Of a stretch of 64,000 nt of DNA, positions 1 through 8,785 are shown in pieces (position 1 is the first letter of the stretch; each line of letters starts with the position of its first letter). A program made the translations under genes and the position numbers. The DNA comes from Ruminococcus flavefaciens MA2007 (GTDB taxonomy: Bacteria > Bacillota > Clostridia > Oscillospirales > Ruminococcaceae), in NCBI RefSeq assembly GCF_000621845.1, contig NZ_JHXF01000006.1:62001-126000 (forward strand), in the 5' to 3' direction. The notes under the pieces are model-generated. The model worked only from the letters and a program-made list of their open reading frames with translations, had not been told where the DNA came from and made no database searches.

Positions 1-1300
<1,300 letters not shown>

Positions 1301-1323
1301 TTAAGAGAATTTGGGATAAACCA

Positions 1324-1447
1324 ATTGTAGGGAACGCCGTCTCGGCGTTCCACATAATTTATGTAACATTATGTAGGGGAGGGCGCCCTCGCCCTCCCGC
1401 GATAGACGTATAATTTCGATCGGGAGCCCGAGGGCGGCGTTCCCTAC
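1324..1447. repeat. Dispersed palindromic repeat (GTAGGG family) between atpG and atpD
   Basis: This gap holds nested inverted repeats. GGAACGCCG at 1331 pairs with CGGCGTTCC ending at 1351. A second unit starts GTAGGGG at 1373, contains GGGAGGGCG/CGCCCTCCC-type arms, and ends with CCCTAC at 1447. Similar units occur at 23050, 31406, 47079 and 56831. It interrupts an operon whose genes should be cotranscribed, so it is probably transcribed and folds as RNA hairpins without stopping transcription; no run of U follows the stems. Confidence 0.85.
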
Positions 1448-1449
1448 GA

Positions 1450-2358
1450 TTATTCAACGAGAGACTGTGCTCCGCCGCATACCTCGGTTATCTCCTGAGT
1501 GATAGCCGCCTGTCTTGCACGGTTGTACAGCAGGGACAGGTCTTTTATCATGTCCTTTGCGCTGGTAGTAGCCGCGTCCATAGCGGTCATACGGGACTGC
1601 TGCTCACAGCAGAACGCCTCTACCATAGCTCCGTAGATGATACCCTTTGCGTACTGTGGGATAAGGTAGTTCATTACCTCCTCGGGAGAGGGCATGAACG
1701 AAGCCTTTGGCAGCTTCTTCATAGTACCGTCAGCCGCCTTGCCGAAGTGCTTTCGCTCAAAGGGCAGCAGCCGCAGGGTTCTTGTCTCCTGTAGGCTCGA
1801 ATTGACCATATCCGTATAGATGAGATATACCTCGTCCAGCTCGCGGTTCTCGAACTTTTCCAGAACTATCTCCGCCACTTCCTTTGCTCTGTAGAGCGTT
1901 GGATTTTGGGTGGTATAGAGGAACTCGCCGTCAACGGAAGCCTTTTTGCCGCTGTTGATACGCCTCTGGTAGTACATTCTGCCTACCTGTCCCATAACGA
2001 AGAGGTAGCAGTTATCAAGGTCGGCAGCCTCGTCCAGCTTCTGGTCGGTATATTTGAGTATGTTGTGATTGTAGCTTCCGCAGAGTCCCTTATCGCCTGT
2101 GATGACGATATAGCCCTTTTTACGCTTATCCTCGGGGATATCCTTACGTCTGTCGAAGTAGAGCTGACGGGTGTGCGGAGTGTGCTCCAGAACGCTCTCA
2201 ATGGTGGACTGGAGCTTGTAGAAGTAGGGCTCTGTACACTCAAGGGACTTCCTTGCCTTTTTCAGCTTGGAGGACGACATGAGGTACATAGCATTGGTGA
2301 TTTTCAGTATCTGCTGGATACTTGCGATCCTTTCACGGATCTCTCTCATGTTAGGCAT
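1450..2358 (-). CDS. atpG: F1 ATP synthase gamma subunit
   Basis: Gamma is the central rotor shaft of F1, coupling c-ring rotation to conformational change in beta. The 302-residue protein begins MPNMREIRERIASIQQILKI, matching the N-terminal helix of the family, and ends with the conserved C-terminal helix pattern ITQEITEVCGGA. Length is slightly above the usual 285-290. An AAGGCGG ribosome binding site lies 9 bases before the chosen ATG at 2358; the ATG three codons later is possible but less well placed. It follows the delta-alpha fusion gene after 14 bases and precedes atpD. Confidence 0.97.
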   Translation of the reverse strand: MPNMREIRERIASIQQILKITNAMYLMSSSKLKKARKSLECTEPYFYKLQSTIESVLEHTPHTRQLYFDRRKDIPEDKRKKGYIVITGDKGLCGSYNHNILKYTDQKLDEAADLDNCYLFVMGQVGRMYYQRRINSGKKASVDGEFLYTTQNPTLYRAKEVAEIVLEKFENRELDEVYLIYTDMVNSSLQETRTLRLLPFERKHFGKAADGTMKKLPKASFMPSPEEVMNYLIPQYAKGIIYGAMVEAFCCEQQSRMTAMDAATTSAKDMIKDLSLLYNRARQAAITQEITEVCGGAQSLVE

Positions 2359-2372
2359 AGCTTGTCACCGCC

Positions 2373-4400
2373 TTATTCTTCAAAAGCTGTGAGTATTCTT
2401 TCGATACGGTCTGCAAGATCGTCGGTGAGGACCTTATTCTCATCTATCTCGGAGGTTATATCCTGACCGTAGCTTCTGATATATGTCATGAGGTCTGTGC
2501 GGTATTCTCTCAGCTCCTTGAGGGGGATGCCCTTGAAGAAGCCGTGCTGTGCCGCATAGAGGAGTATTACCTGCTCGGAGTGGGGCAGTGGATTATACAG
2601 GGGCTGTTTAAGCAGCTCTGTGAGCATTCTGCCGTGGTCGAGAAGCTCTGTTGTGGACTGGTCAAGCTCCGAGGAGAACTGTGTGAATATCTCCATTTCC
2701 TTGAACTGAGCAAGGTCGATTCGGAGATTTCCCGAAGCCTTCTTCATAGCCTTTGTCTGAGCCGCGCCGCCCACACGGGATACGGAAAGTCCGTAGTTCA
2801 CCGCAGGACGGAGACCTGAGTTGAAAAGCTCGCTCTCTAAGAATATCTGACCGTCTGTGATAGAAATAACGTTGGTCGGGATATATGCGGAGATATCGCC
2901 TGCCAGAGTCTCGATGATAGGCAGAGCTGTCAGCGAACCGCCGCCGTGCTCGTCGTCAAGACGGCTGGAGCGCTCGAGAAGTCTCGAATGGAGGTAGAAT
3001 ACGTCACCCGGGTAAGCTTCACGTCCTGGGGGACGGTGGAGCAGGAGGGACATGGCTCTGTATGCAACGGCGTGCTTTGAAAGGTCGTCGTATACTATGA
3101 GTACGTCCTTGCCCTTTGACATGAAGTACTCAGCGATAGCCGTGCCCGAATAAGGCGATATATACTGGAAAGGCGCAGGATCGCTTGCCGAAGCCGAAAC
3201 GACTACGGAATAGTCCATAGCGCCGTACTTTTTCAGTGTGTTTACTATCTGTGCAACGGTAGAGGACTTCTGACCTATGGCAACATAGATACAGATAACG
3301 TCCTGTCCCTTCTGATTGATTATGGTATCAACGGCGATAGAGGTCTTACCTGTCTGTCTGTCGCCGATAATGAGCTCACGCTGTCCGCGTCCGATAGGGA
3401 ACATGGAGTCGATAGCGAGGATACCTGTCTGCAATGGGGTATTTACGGGCTTACGCTCGATAACACCCGGAGCTTCGCGCTCGATAGGGAAGTAGTCCTC
3501 AGCCTTGATAGCTCCCAGACCGTCGATAGGCGAGCCGAGAGCGTCAACTACACGTCCGAGGAGCTCGTCGCTTACGCCGATACCTGCTCTCTTGCCTGTT
3601 CTGATAACGGAAGAGCCCTCTGTAAGACCGTGGTCGTCACCAAGAAGAACGACGCCGATGGACTTCTCTTCAAGGTTCTGAACGATACCTCTGATGCCTG
3701 TTTCAAACTCGACAAGCTCGCCGTACATTACGGAATTCATGCCGTAAACTCGTGCGATACCGTCGCCAAGACGGGTGATGAAGCCTGTTTCCGTAGCGCC
3801 TGACTTTACGTCAAAGTCGCGCACCTCTGTTTTGAGAACGGAAATGATATCGCTGTTCTTGCTTTTTACAGAGGAAGGAGCGTCTACGTATTCAGCCGCC
3901 TTGGTCTGGAGAGTGTCCTTCATAAGGCGGAGACTTGTGCGGTAGCTCTTGTCGTATTCAAGGTCGCCTGCGTTGAGTATGAAGCCGCCGATGATATCGG
4001 GATCGTGCTTGTACTCTATGTCAACGTCCTCTTTGACGAACTTCTCCATGATGAACTTGCGGAGATCAGCCTGCTGAGACTCCGTAAGGGGAGTAACATA
4101 GCGGACTACAGCCTTGATGCTGCCCTGCTTGTCGAGGAGCATATCCTCGTACTCGTCAAGTATCTCGCCTATATTTGCCACAGCGCCGCTGCGGACAGTA
4201 TTTATCATGAATTTCTGTACCGATTCGGGGAAAAGCTTGCTGATTATGCCGCGCTTTTCGTCGTGAGTAACAAGGGGATTTGCAAGAGTATCAGCCACAT
4301 CGGGGCAGGTCTCCAGCACACGCCTTGTCTCGGAGCAGTCAGTCTGGGAAACGTCCAGACGTACCAGCTCTTTCAGGAGTTCTCTGTCTGTGTCTCTCAT
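2373..4400 (-). CDS. atpH-atpA: Fused F1 ATP synthase delta-alpha subunit
   Basis: One continuous 675-residue reading frame carries two F1 subunits. Residues 1 to about 172 match delta (OSCP), the peripheral-stalk cap: the N-terminal helical domain, then a C-terminal part with the conserved DPDIIGGF at 143-150. Residues about 178-675 match alpha: start region [14 protein letters not shown]-loop GDRQTGKT at 346-353, [11 protein letters not shown] with the arginine finger R542. A linker of roughly 8 to 12 residues ([11 protein letters not shown]) joins them. There is no stop codon and no evident internal ribosome binding site before alpha. No separate atpH or atpA is present; the gene overlaps atpF by 4 bases. 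In standard enzymes delta and alpha are separate, present at 1 and 3 copies per complex. Confidence 0.95.
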   Translation of the reverse strand: MRDTDRELLKELVRLDVSQTDCSETRRVLETCPDVADTLANPLVTHDEKRGIISKLFPESVQKFMINTVRSGAVANIGEILDEYEDMLLDKQGSIKAVVRYVTPLTESQQADLRKFIMEKFVKEDVDIEYKHDPDIIGGFILNAGDLEYDKSYRTSLRLMKDTLQTKAAEYVDAPSSVKSKNSDIISVLKTEVRDFDVKSGATETGFITRLGDGIARVYGMNSVMYGELVEFETGIRGIVQNLEEKSIGVVLLGDDHGLTEGSSVIRTGKRAGIGVSDELLGRVVDALGSPIDGLGAIKAEDYFPIEREAPGVIERKPVNTPLQTGILAIDSMFPIGRGQRELIIGDRQTGKTSIAVDTIINQKGQDVICIYVAIGQKSSTVAQIVNTLKKYGAMDYSVVVSASASDPAPFQYISPYSGTAIAEYFMSKGKDVLIVYDDLSKHAVAYRAMSLLLHRPPGREAYPGDVFYLHSRLLERSSRLDDEHGGGSLTALPIIETLAGDISAYIPTNVISITDGQIFLESELFNSGLRPAVNYGLSVSRVGGAAQTKAMKKASGNLRIDLAQFKEMEIFTQFSSELDQSTTELLDHGRMLTELLKQPLYNPLPHSEQVILLYAAQHGFFKGIPLKELREYRTDLMTYIRSYGQDITSEIDENKVLTDDLADRIERILTAFEE

Positions 4401-4885
4401 TTCTTGCCCTCCTCATCGGAAAGGAACTTATCTACAAGCTTGCGGTTCTTTTCGTCGTCAACATTCTCGCCGATGATCTTGGAAGCAGCCTCGATAGCAA
4501 GGTCTGCGATCTCGGACTGAGCCTGACGGAGAACGCGCTTTCTCTCGTTTTCTATGGTCTTGTCGGCGTCGGCAACTATCTTTTCAGCCTCCTCCTGAGA
4601 TTTCCTGATAATTGCACTGCGCTCGGATTCAGCGTCCTCATGCGCCTTCATGATTATCTGGTTAGCCTTTTCCTTGGCTTCGCTGATAGATTCCTCATAT
4701 TGCTGACGGAGCTCTTCAGCCTCAGCCTTTGCCTTTTCGGCAGAGTCGAGGTTATCCTGTATAGTACGTGTACGATCAGCCTTCATCTTGTTTATAGGCT
4801 TGAAAAGGAATATCCTCAGCAGAATAAACAATATCAGTACATTTATGACAGTCTCGACAATGTACCAGAATTCAAATTTGATCAT
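4397..4885 (-). CDS. atpF: F0 ATP synthase b subunit
   Basis: Subunit b is the membrane-anchored peripheral stalk that holds F1 still against rotor torque. The 162-residue protein has one N-terminal membrane segment (about residues 8-28, [18 protein letters not shown]), then a long charged helix rich in E, K, A and Q that fits the b dimer coiled coil. Length matches the family (156-170). A GGAGGG ribosome binding site precedes the ATG at 4885. Its stop overlaps the start of the delta-alpha fusion by 4 bases (ATGA), implying coupled translation of stalk and cap. Confidence 0.96.
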   Translation of the reverse strand: MIKFEFWYIVETVINVLILFILLRIFLFKPINKMKADRTRTIQDNLDSAEKAKAEAEELRQQYEESISEAKEKANQIIMKAHEDAESERSAIIRKSQEEAEKIVADADKTIENERKRVLRQAQSEIADLAIEAASKIIGENVDDEKNRKLVDKFLSDEEGKK

Positions 4886-4917
4886 TATATGCCCTCCTTA
4901 TGTGTATCTGCTTCGGC

Positions 4918-5136
4918 TTATGCCTTGCCGATAATAAGGATAGCGATAACGAATCCGTAGATAGCGGTAGCCTCTGCGAGAGCACAGCCCAGCAGGAGAG
5001 CTGTTCTGATATCGCCCTTTGCCTCGGGCTGACGAGCGATAGATTCTGTAGCCTTAGCTGTAGCGATACCTATACCTACACCTGCACCTGCGCCTGTAAG
5101 AACGGCGATAGCAGCGCCAATTGCGATGAGTCCCAT
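4918..5136 (-). CDS. atpE: F0 ATP synthase c subunit, copy 2 (downstream)
   Basis: Subunit c forms the ion-carrying rotor ring in the membrane. The 72-residue hairpin has TM1 with the glycine motif GAGAGVGIG (15-23), the polar loop ARQPEAKGD and TM2 with the ion-binding carboxylate E55 in AEATAIY. Isoleucine 22 and alanine 56 occupy positions where sodium-type rings such as that of Ilyobacter have Gln and Ser, so a proton-binding site is inferred. The protein is identical over all 72 residues to the copy at 5161-5379, although about 18 codons differ silently. It has its own GGAGG ribosome binding site. Confidence 0.97.
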   Translation of the reverse strand: MGLIAIGAAIAVLTGAGAGVGIGIATAKATESIARQPEAKGDIRTALLLGCALAEATAIYGFVIAILIIGKA

Positions 5137-5160
5137 TTTAATATACCTCCATATATGTGA

Positions 5161-5379
5161 TTATGCCTTACCGATGATAAGAATAGCGATAACGAAGCCG
5201 TAAATAGCAGTAGCCTCTGCGAGAGCACAACCGAGAAGCAGTGCTGTTCTGATGTCGCCCTTTGCCTCGGGCTGTCTTGCGATAGATTCTGTAGCCTTAG
5301 CTGTAGCGATGCCTATACCTACGCCTGCACCTGCGCCTGTAAGAACGGCGATAGCAGCGCCGATTGCGATAAGTCCCAT
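5161..5379 (-). CDS. atpE: F0 ATP synthase c subunit, copy 1 (upstream)
   Basis: This is the first of two tandem c-subunit genes, 24 bases upstream of its twin and 26 bases downstream of atpB. It encodes the same 72 residues: hairpin fold, GAGAGVGIG packing motif, ion-binding E55. The two genes differ only at synonymous positions, including one six-fold swap (CGT against AGA for arginine), so they are not a recent exact duplication. Two identical products would both enter the same ring; the likely effect is a higher supply of c relative to the other subunits. Each copy has an independent GGAGG-type ribosome binding site. Confidence 0.97.
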   Translation of the reverse strand: MGLIAIGAAIAVLTGAGAGVGIGIATAKATESIARQPEAKGDIRTALLLGCALAEATAIYGFVIAILIIGKA

Positions 5380-5405
5380 AAATTTATACCTCCGTGAAGT
5401 TGAAG

Positions 5406-6068
5406 TTATTCTTCCTCAATGGCTTCAGCCATGTAAAGTGAAGTAAGGAATACGAATACATAAGCCTGTAAGAGTCCGTCGAAAATATCGAAGTATGCGC
5501 TTGCGATAACAGGAACGCCTATTGCGCAGAGACCTGTTTTTATAAGCTCCATGACTACGAATGCACCGAGGACGTTACCGAAAAGTCGCATACACAGCGA
5601 CAGCGGTCTTGTCACAAGGTCCAGCAGATTTATAGGGTTCAGCAGGCTCTTGAGCCATTTCAGCGGTCCCTTTTCGATGATGAACGACAGCTGAACGGCG
5701 ATTATAGCGACGCCTGCCAGAGCAGCCGTGACGTTTACGTCCTTTGTGGGCGGAACGAAGCCGAACAGACCTATTAAATTGGCAAATGCTATGTAAATTA
5801 TCAGAGTTTCGAGGAATGGCAGGTATTTTTTGCCCTTATGACCGAGTATGCCGAGGAAAAAGTTATCCAGCCAGTCGATTATGCCCTCAAGTATGCACTG
5901 AGAGCCTGTGGGTACTTTTTTGAGCTTTCGTGTAAATATTATGGACAAAAGAACGATAACTGCCATTATTATCCACGTTACCACACATGAATCGGCAACG
6001 GGTATACCTCCGAGAATCGGTATCGTAAAGGCGGTCTTGGATTGCAGCTCTTCCAAAAGATTGTCCAT
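5406..6068 (-). CDS. atpB: F0 ATP synthase a subunit
   Basis: Subunit a is the stator channel that passes ions to and from the c ring. The 220-residue protein is hydrophobic with five to six membrane segments. The essential arginine is R161 in LSLCMRLFGNVLGAF, and the terminal helices carry the conserved polar residues of the half-channels (ending LLQAYVFVFLTSLYMAEAIEE). The length is at the short end of the family. It is the first gene of the operon, starting at ATG 6068 after GAAGGTGTTTAA, with a roughly 150-base leader back to the consensus promoter at 6224-6252. No atpI precedes it. Confidence 0.96.
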   Translation of the reverse strand: MDNLLEELQSKTAFTIPILGGIPVADSCVVTWIIMAVIVLLSIIFTRKLKKVPTGSQCILEGIIDWLDNFFLGILGHKGKKYLPFLETLIIYIAFANLIGLFGFVPPTKDVNVTAALAGVAIIAVQLSFIIEKGPLKWLKSLLNPINLLDLVTRPLSLCMRLFGNVLGAFVVMELIKTGLCAIGVPVIASAYFDIFDGLLQAYVFVFLTSLYMAEAIEEE

Positions 6069-6110
6069 TTAAACACCTTCTTTCAGTATGGCTTTGTGCC
6101 AAAATAATAA

Positions 6111-6141
6111 AACGGAGACTGCAATTACACAAATCTCCGTT
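6111..6141 (-). terminator. Terminator-like hairpin in the atp operon leader
   Basis: On the minus strand an 8-base stem AACGGAGA/TCTCCGTT with a 15-base loop is followed by TTATTATTTT. It lies between the atp promoter and atpB, about 75 bases downstream of the predicted transcript start. It could act as an attenuator of the operon or as an RNA stabiliser. The stem is only moderately GC-rich, so efficiency is uncertain. Confidence 0.55.
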
Positions 6142-6223
6142 GATTGAGTCTTGATAGAGTATAGATATACGGTCCGACGGACTTTTTTCAAGCAGCGGTG
6201 GTATATCCTTTCCACACCCTTAT

Positions 6224-6252
6224 ATAATATAACAAAATCCGTCCATTGTCAA
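6224..6252 (-). promoter_or_regulatory. Promoter of the atp operon
   Basis: On the minus strand TTGACA (6252-6247) and TATTAT (6229-6224) are separated by 17 bases, a near-consensus housekeeping sigma promoter. Transcription would begin near 6217 and read through the leader hairpin into atpB. A perfect 16-base AT palindrome (CAAAATATATATTTTG, 6291-6306) lies about 40 bases upstream of the -35 box. Confidence 0.75.
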
Positions 6253-6306
6253 GAGTTTGACGAAAATTTATGCATAATCATTGGGAATATCAAAATATAT
6301 ATTTTG

Positions 6307-6642
6307 TTACTTTCCGTCGCCCTCTGAGAGCTTTATTGCGCGGTCAAGGCGCTCTATAGCACCTGAGTTGAGCTTTTCCGTGAGACGTATGCGGTCAAGC
6401 TCTTTCTTGAACGCGCCAAGCTCGTTGGCTATCTTGCGCATAATGTCTTCGTTCTGTATCTGCTTGTCCTCTAAAGCGCATACTCTTTTGATAAGGTCGT
6501 TGACGTTTGCGGCAAGAAGCTCGTTGGCGTTATTCTGTTTTTCGCCGAATTCCGTAAGCTTTTCGCCTGCTTTGAGGGTACCTATCTTCTCGTGACCTGT
6601 AAAGGTGCGCATTTTCTCGTTTGTAAGCTTTAAATCGGACAA
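6307..6642 (-). CDS. Small coiled-coil protein of unknown function
   Basis: I do not recognise this family. The roughly 111-residue product is soluble, highly charged and mostly helical, with leucine and isoleucine heptads from about residue 30 to the end, so a coiled coil is likely; there is no membrane segment or signal peptide. The reading frame is open from a GTG at 6651, but the ribosome binding site AGGAAG overlaps that GTG and sits 8 bases before a TTG at 6642, which I take as the start. It is the last gene of the glycan operon, 63 bases after rmd, with no clear terminator between; the atp promoter begins 55 bases after its stop. Confidence 0.6.
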   Translation of the reverse strand: MSDLKLTNEKMRTFTGHEKIGTLKAGEKLTEFGEKQNNANELLAANVNDLIKRVCALEDKQIQNEDIMRKIANELGAFKKELDRIRLTEKLNSGAIERLDRAIKLSEGDGK

Positions 6643-6705
6643 TTTGTTCACTTCCTGTTCTTTTGTTTTTCTGTTTCTTTATTGTTCTTTTCCGAGGAAA
6701 GTCCC

Positions 6706-7647
6706 TTAGGACATGAGCTTTTCGCGCCAGTAGTTGAGAGTGTCCTCAACGGTCTGCTCCATGGTTATCTCGGCTTTCCAGCCTGTATCGCCGAAGATTC
6801 GGGACACATCGGGTTCTATCAGCGGTATGTCCGAAGCTCTCATGCGGCTGGGGTCCTGCTTTACTTCGATATTGCATTTTGCGAAAGACAGAGCAGTATC
6901 CAGTATGAACTGTATATCCACAGCTCTGCCCCTGCCCACGTTGTAGACAGTGCCGCTTTTGCCCTTTTCACCGAGGAGCCTGTAGGCTCTCACAACGTCG
7001 CGGACGTCAGTGAAATCGCGCTTTGCTGAGAGATTTCCCACGCTTATGACGGGCTCGCGGAGGCCTTTTTCAATTTCCGCTATCTGACGGCAGAAATCCG
7101 AGATAACGAAGATATTGCTCTGTGCAGGTCCCGAGTGGTTGAAAGCGCGAACCATGATTATATCCATTTTGTAGGCGCGGGCGTATATCTCGCCCAGCAT
7201 ACCCTGACAAGCCTTTGTAGCGGCATAGATATTGCCGGGATTCAGCGGTTCGGACTCGCTGAGCGGACAGGCTCCCTCACGGATATAGCCGTATTCCTCG
7301 CCTGAGCCGATGAGCACGGTGCGAATGTCCTGCTTTTTGGCTTCGCGGAGAGCTTCAAGTACGTTTATGCTTCCCACAACGTTTATTTCTGCGGTGAGCT
7401 GAGGTTTTTTCCACGATACGGAAACGGAGCTCTGAGCCGCAAGGTGATATACGATATCGGGGGATATTTTGTCAAGAAGCGCCGATATATCCTCTTTTTT
7501 CAGGATATCCAGCGGATATGAGGGACAGCTTTCGCTTATATTCTCATTAGGCAGACAGGTCGCGTGTACCTCCCAGCCTGCGGAGCTGAGCTCGCGGATA
7601 AGATAGCCGCCCACAAAGCCTGCCGCACCGATTATCAATGCTTTCAA
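6706..7647 (-). CDS. rmd: GDP-4-keto-6-deoxy-D-mannose reductase (GDP-D-rhamnose synthesis)
   Basis: An extended short-chain dehydrogenase of 313 residues that should reduce GDP-4-keto-6-deoxymannose, made by the Gmd encoded upstream, to GDP-D-rhamnose. Visible motifs: Rossmann glycine motif GAAGFVG at 7-13, GSGEEYG at 114-120, catalytic Y141 and K145 in YAATK. The GSGEEYG pattern and the lack of an epimerase partner favour Rmd over GDP-fucose synthase; GDP-6-deoxytalose synthase is the main alternative. It sits in one operon with manC and gmd, which completes the pathway from mannose-1-phosphate. The ATG at 7647 overlaps nothing and lies 16 bases after a GT4 gene. Confidence 0.82.
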   Translation of the reverse strand: MKALIIGAAGFVGGYLIRELSSAGWEVHATCLPNENISESCPSYPLDILKKEDISALLDKISPDIVYHLAAQSSVSVSWKKPQLTAEINVVGSINVLEALREAKKQDIRTVLIGSGEEYGYIREGACPLSESEPLNPGNIYAATKACQGMLGEIYARAYKMDIIMVRAFNHSGPAQSNIFVISDFCRQIAEIEKGLREPVISVGNLSAKRDFTDVRDVVRAYRLLGEKGKSGTVYNVGRGRAVDIQFILDTALSFAKCNIEVKQDPSRMRASDIPLIEPDVSRIFGDTGWKAEITMEQTVEDTLNYWREKLMS

Positions 7648-7663
7648 ATGTCTGCCCTCCTGT

Positions 7664-8785
7664 TTATTTCAGTAATTCGTATAGGTCGTTCAGTATCTTT
7701 TTCTCGTTGAAGTCCGTCTGTACGCGCTCTGCGGCGGCTCTGCCGTATTTTTCGCGGAGCTCCTTATCCTCTGCGAGGAGAGTTATCGCCTTTGCCAGAG
7801 CCTTTGGCGACGAGGGCGGTACGGTAAGTCCTGTTTTGCCGTGGAGACTTACATATGGAACTCCCGAGGGGAGAGATGTGTTGATTACGGGCTTTCCGTA
7901 GACCATAGCTTCAAGCTGTACTATGCCGAATGCTTCGCTTGGAGCTACCGACGGGAGCACGAAGATATCGCAGTCGGCGTAAGCCTGACGGAGCTCCTCA
8001 TCGGGGAGAAATCCCAGAAAATGTACCTTGTCCTCCATGCCGTGAGCGGCGGCGTAGCCTTTCAGCCTGTCGCCCAAATCGCCTGTGCCTGCAATGAAAA
8101 GCTCACAGCCCTTTACCTTTGTAAAGGCGCGGAGAAGCACGTCAACGCCCTTGTAATAGACAAGTCTGCCTGTGAAGAACACCTTGACGCTGCTCTTGTC
8201 AGTGGCTCTTTCGGTGAGCACGGGACGGCGCTGTACGGCGAGGTACTCCTCGGGGATTATTCCGTAGGGGAGAACTCTGCACTTGTCCGCAAATTCGGGC
8301 AGATACAGTGAGTGCTTAACGTGTCCCTCCGTAGCCGTCAGTATGATATCAGCCCTTTTCAGCAGATAGCGCATGAACGGCTTGTAAAAGAGCATGAGTT
8401 TTTTCTGCTTTACGATGTCGCTGTGCCATGAGACTACCACTTTGCCCTTGAATCCCGACAGCATGAGTGCAGCGTCAGCAAGGGGAAAGGGTACGTGTAT
8501 GTGTACGATGTCGGCTTTTTTAGACATTTTTCGCAGATATCGGATAAACGACAGCGATATGGGACATTTGAAATAGGTCCCGAAGCTTCCTGCACGGGTA
8601 ATGTCAACGCCGCACATCTTCTCGCGGATAGTCCTGCCCCGTCCGTCGCGGCAGACCAGAGCCTTTACCTCGACGCCGTCAAGCCTGCCAAGCTCCTCGG
8701 AATACTGCCTGATTATGGTTTCTATACCGCCGATATGGGGATAATAAGCTTTGTTTACTTCAAGGATTCGCAGTTTTTTATTCAT
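7664..8785 (-). CDS. Glycosyltransferase family 4 (GT-B fold)
   Basis: A 373-residue retaining glycosyltransferase of the cytoplasmic face. The N-terminal acceptor domain begins KLRILEVNKAYYPHIGGIETI, typical of GT4, and the C-terminal nucleotide-sugar domain carries the EX7E motif in PSEAFGIVQLEAM. No membrane segment is visible; such enzymes attach to the membrane through basic surfaces. Because Gmd and Rmd are in the same operon, GDP-D-rhamnose or GDP-mannose are the likely donors, but the sequence alone does not settle the substrate. Its start overlaps the end of the next upstream GT4 gene by 8 bases. Confidence 0.88.
   Translation of the reverse strand: MNKKLRILEVNKAYYPHIGGIETIIRQYSEELGRLDGVEVKALVCRDGRGRTIREKMCGVDITRAGSFGTYFKCPISLSFIRYLRKMSKKADIVHIHVPFPLADAALMLSGFKGKVVVSWHSDIVKQKKLMLFYKPFMRYLLKRADIILTATEGHVKHSLYLPEFADKCRVLPYGIIPEEYLAVQRRPVLTERATDKSSVKVFFTGRLVYYKGVDVLLRAFTKVKGCELFIAGTGDLGDRLKGYAAAHGMEDKVHFLGFLPDEELRQAYADCDIFVLPSVAPSEAFGIVQLEAMVYGKPVINTSLPSGVPYVSLHGKTGLTVPPSSPKALAKAITLLAEDKELREKYGRAAAERVQTDFNEKKILNDLYELLK

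Noticed and set aside
3860-3925. Internal start that would release free alpha from the delta-alpha fusion
   Set aside because: The only nearby ATG (fusion residue 160) has no purine-rich ribosome binding site before it, and the linker DNA shows none either. Not fully excluded, but unsupported.
4918-5136. Second atpE as a sequencing or assembly duplication
   Set aside because: The copies differ at about 20 silent positions and in their flanking DNA, so they are distinct genes.
6169-6189. Small GTCC/GGAC hairpin followed by T-run on the plus strand
   Set aside because: The stem has only four base pairs and no plus-strand gene lies upstream to be terminated.
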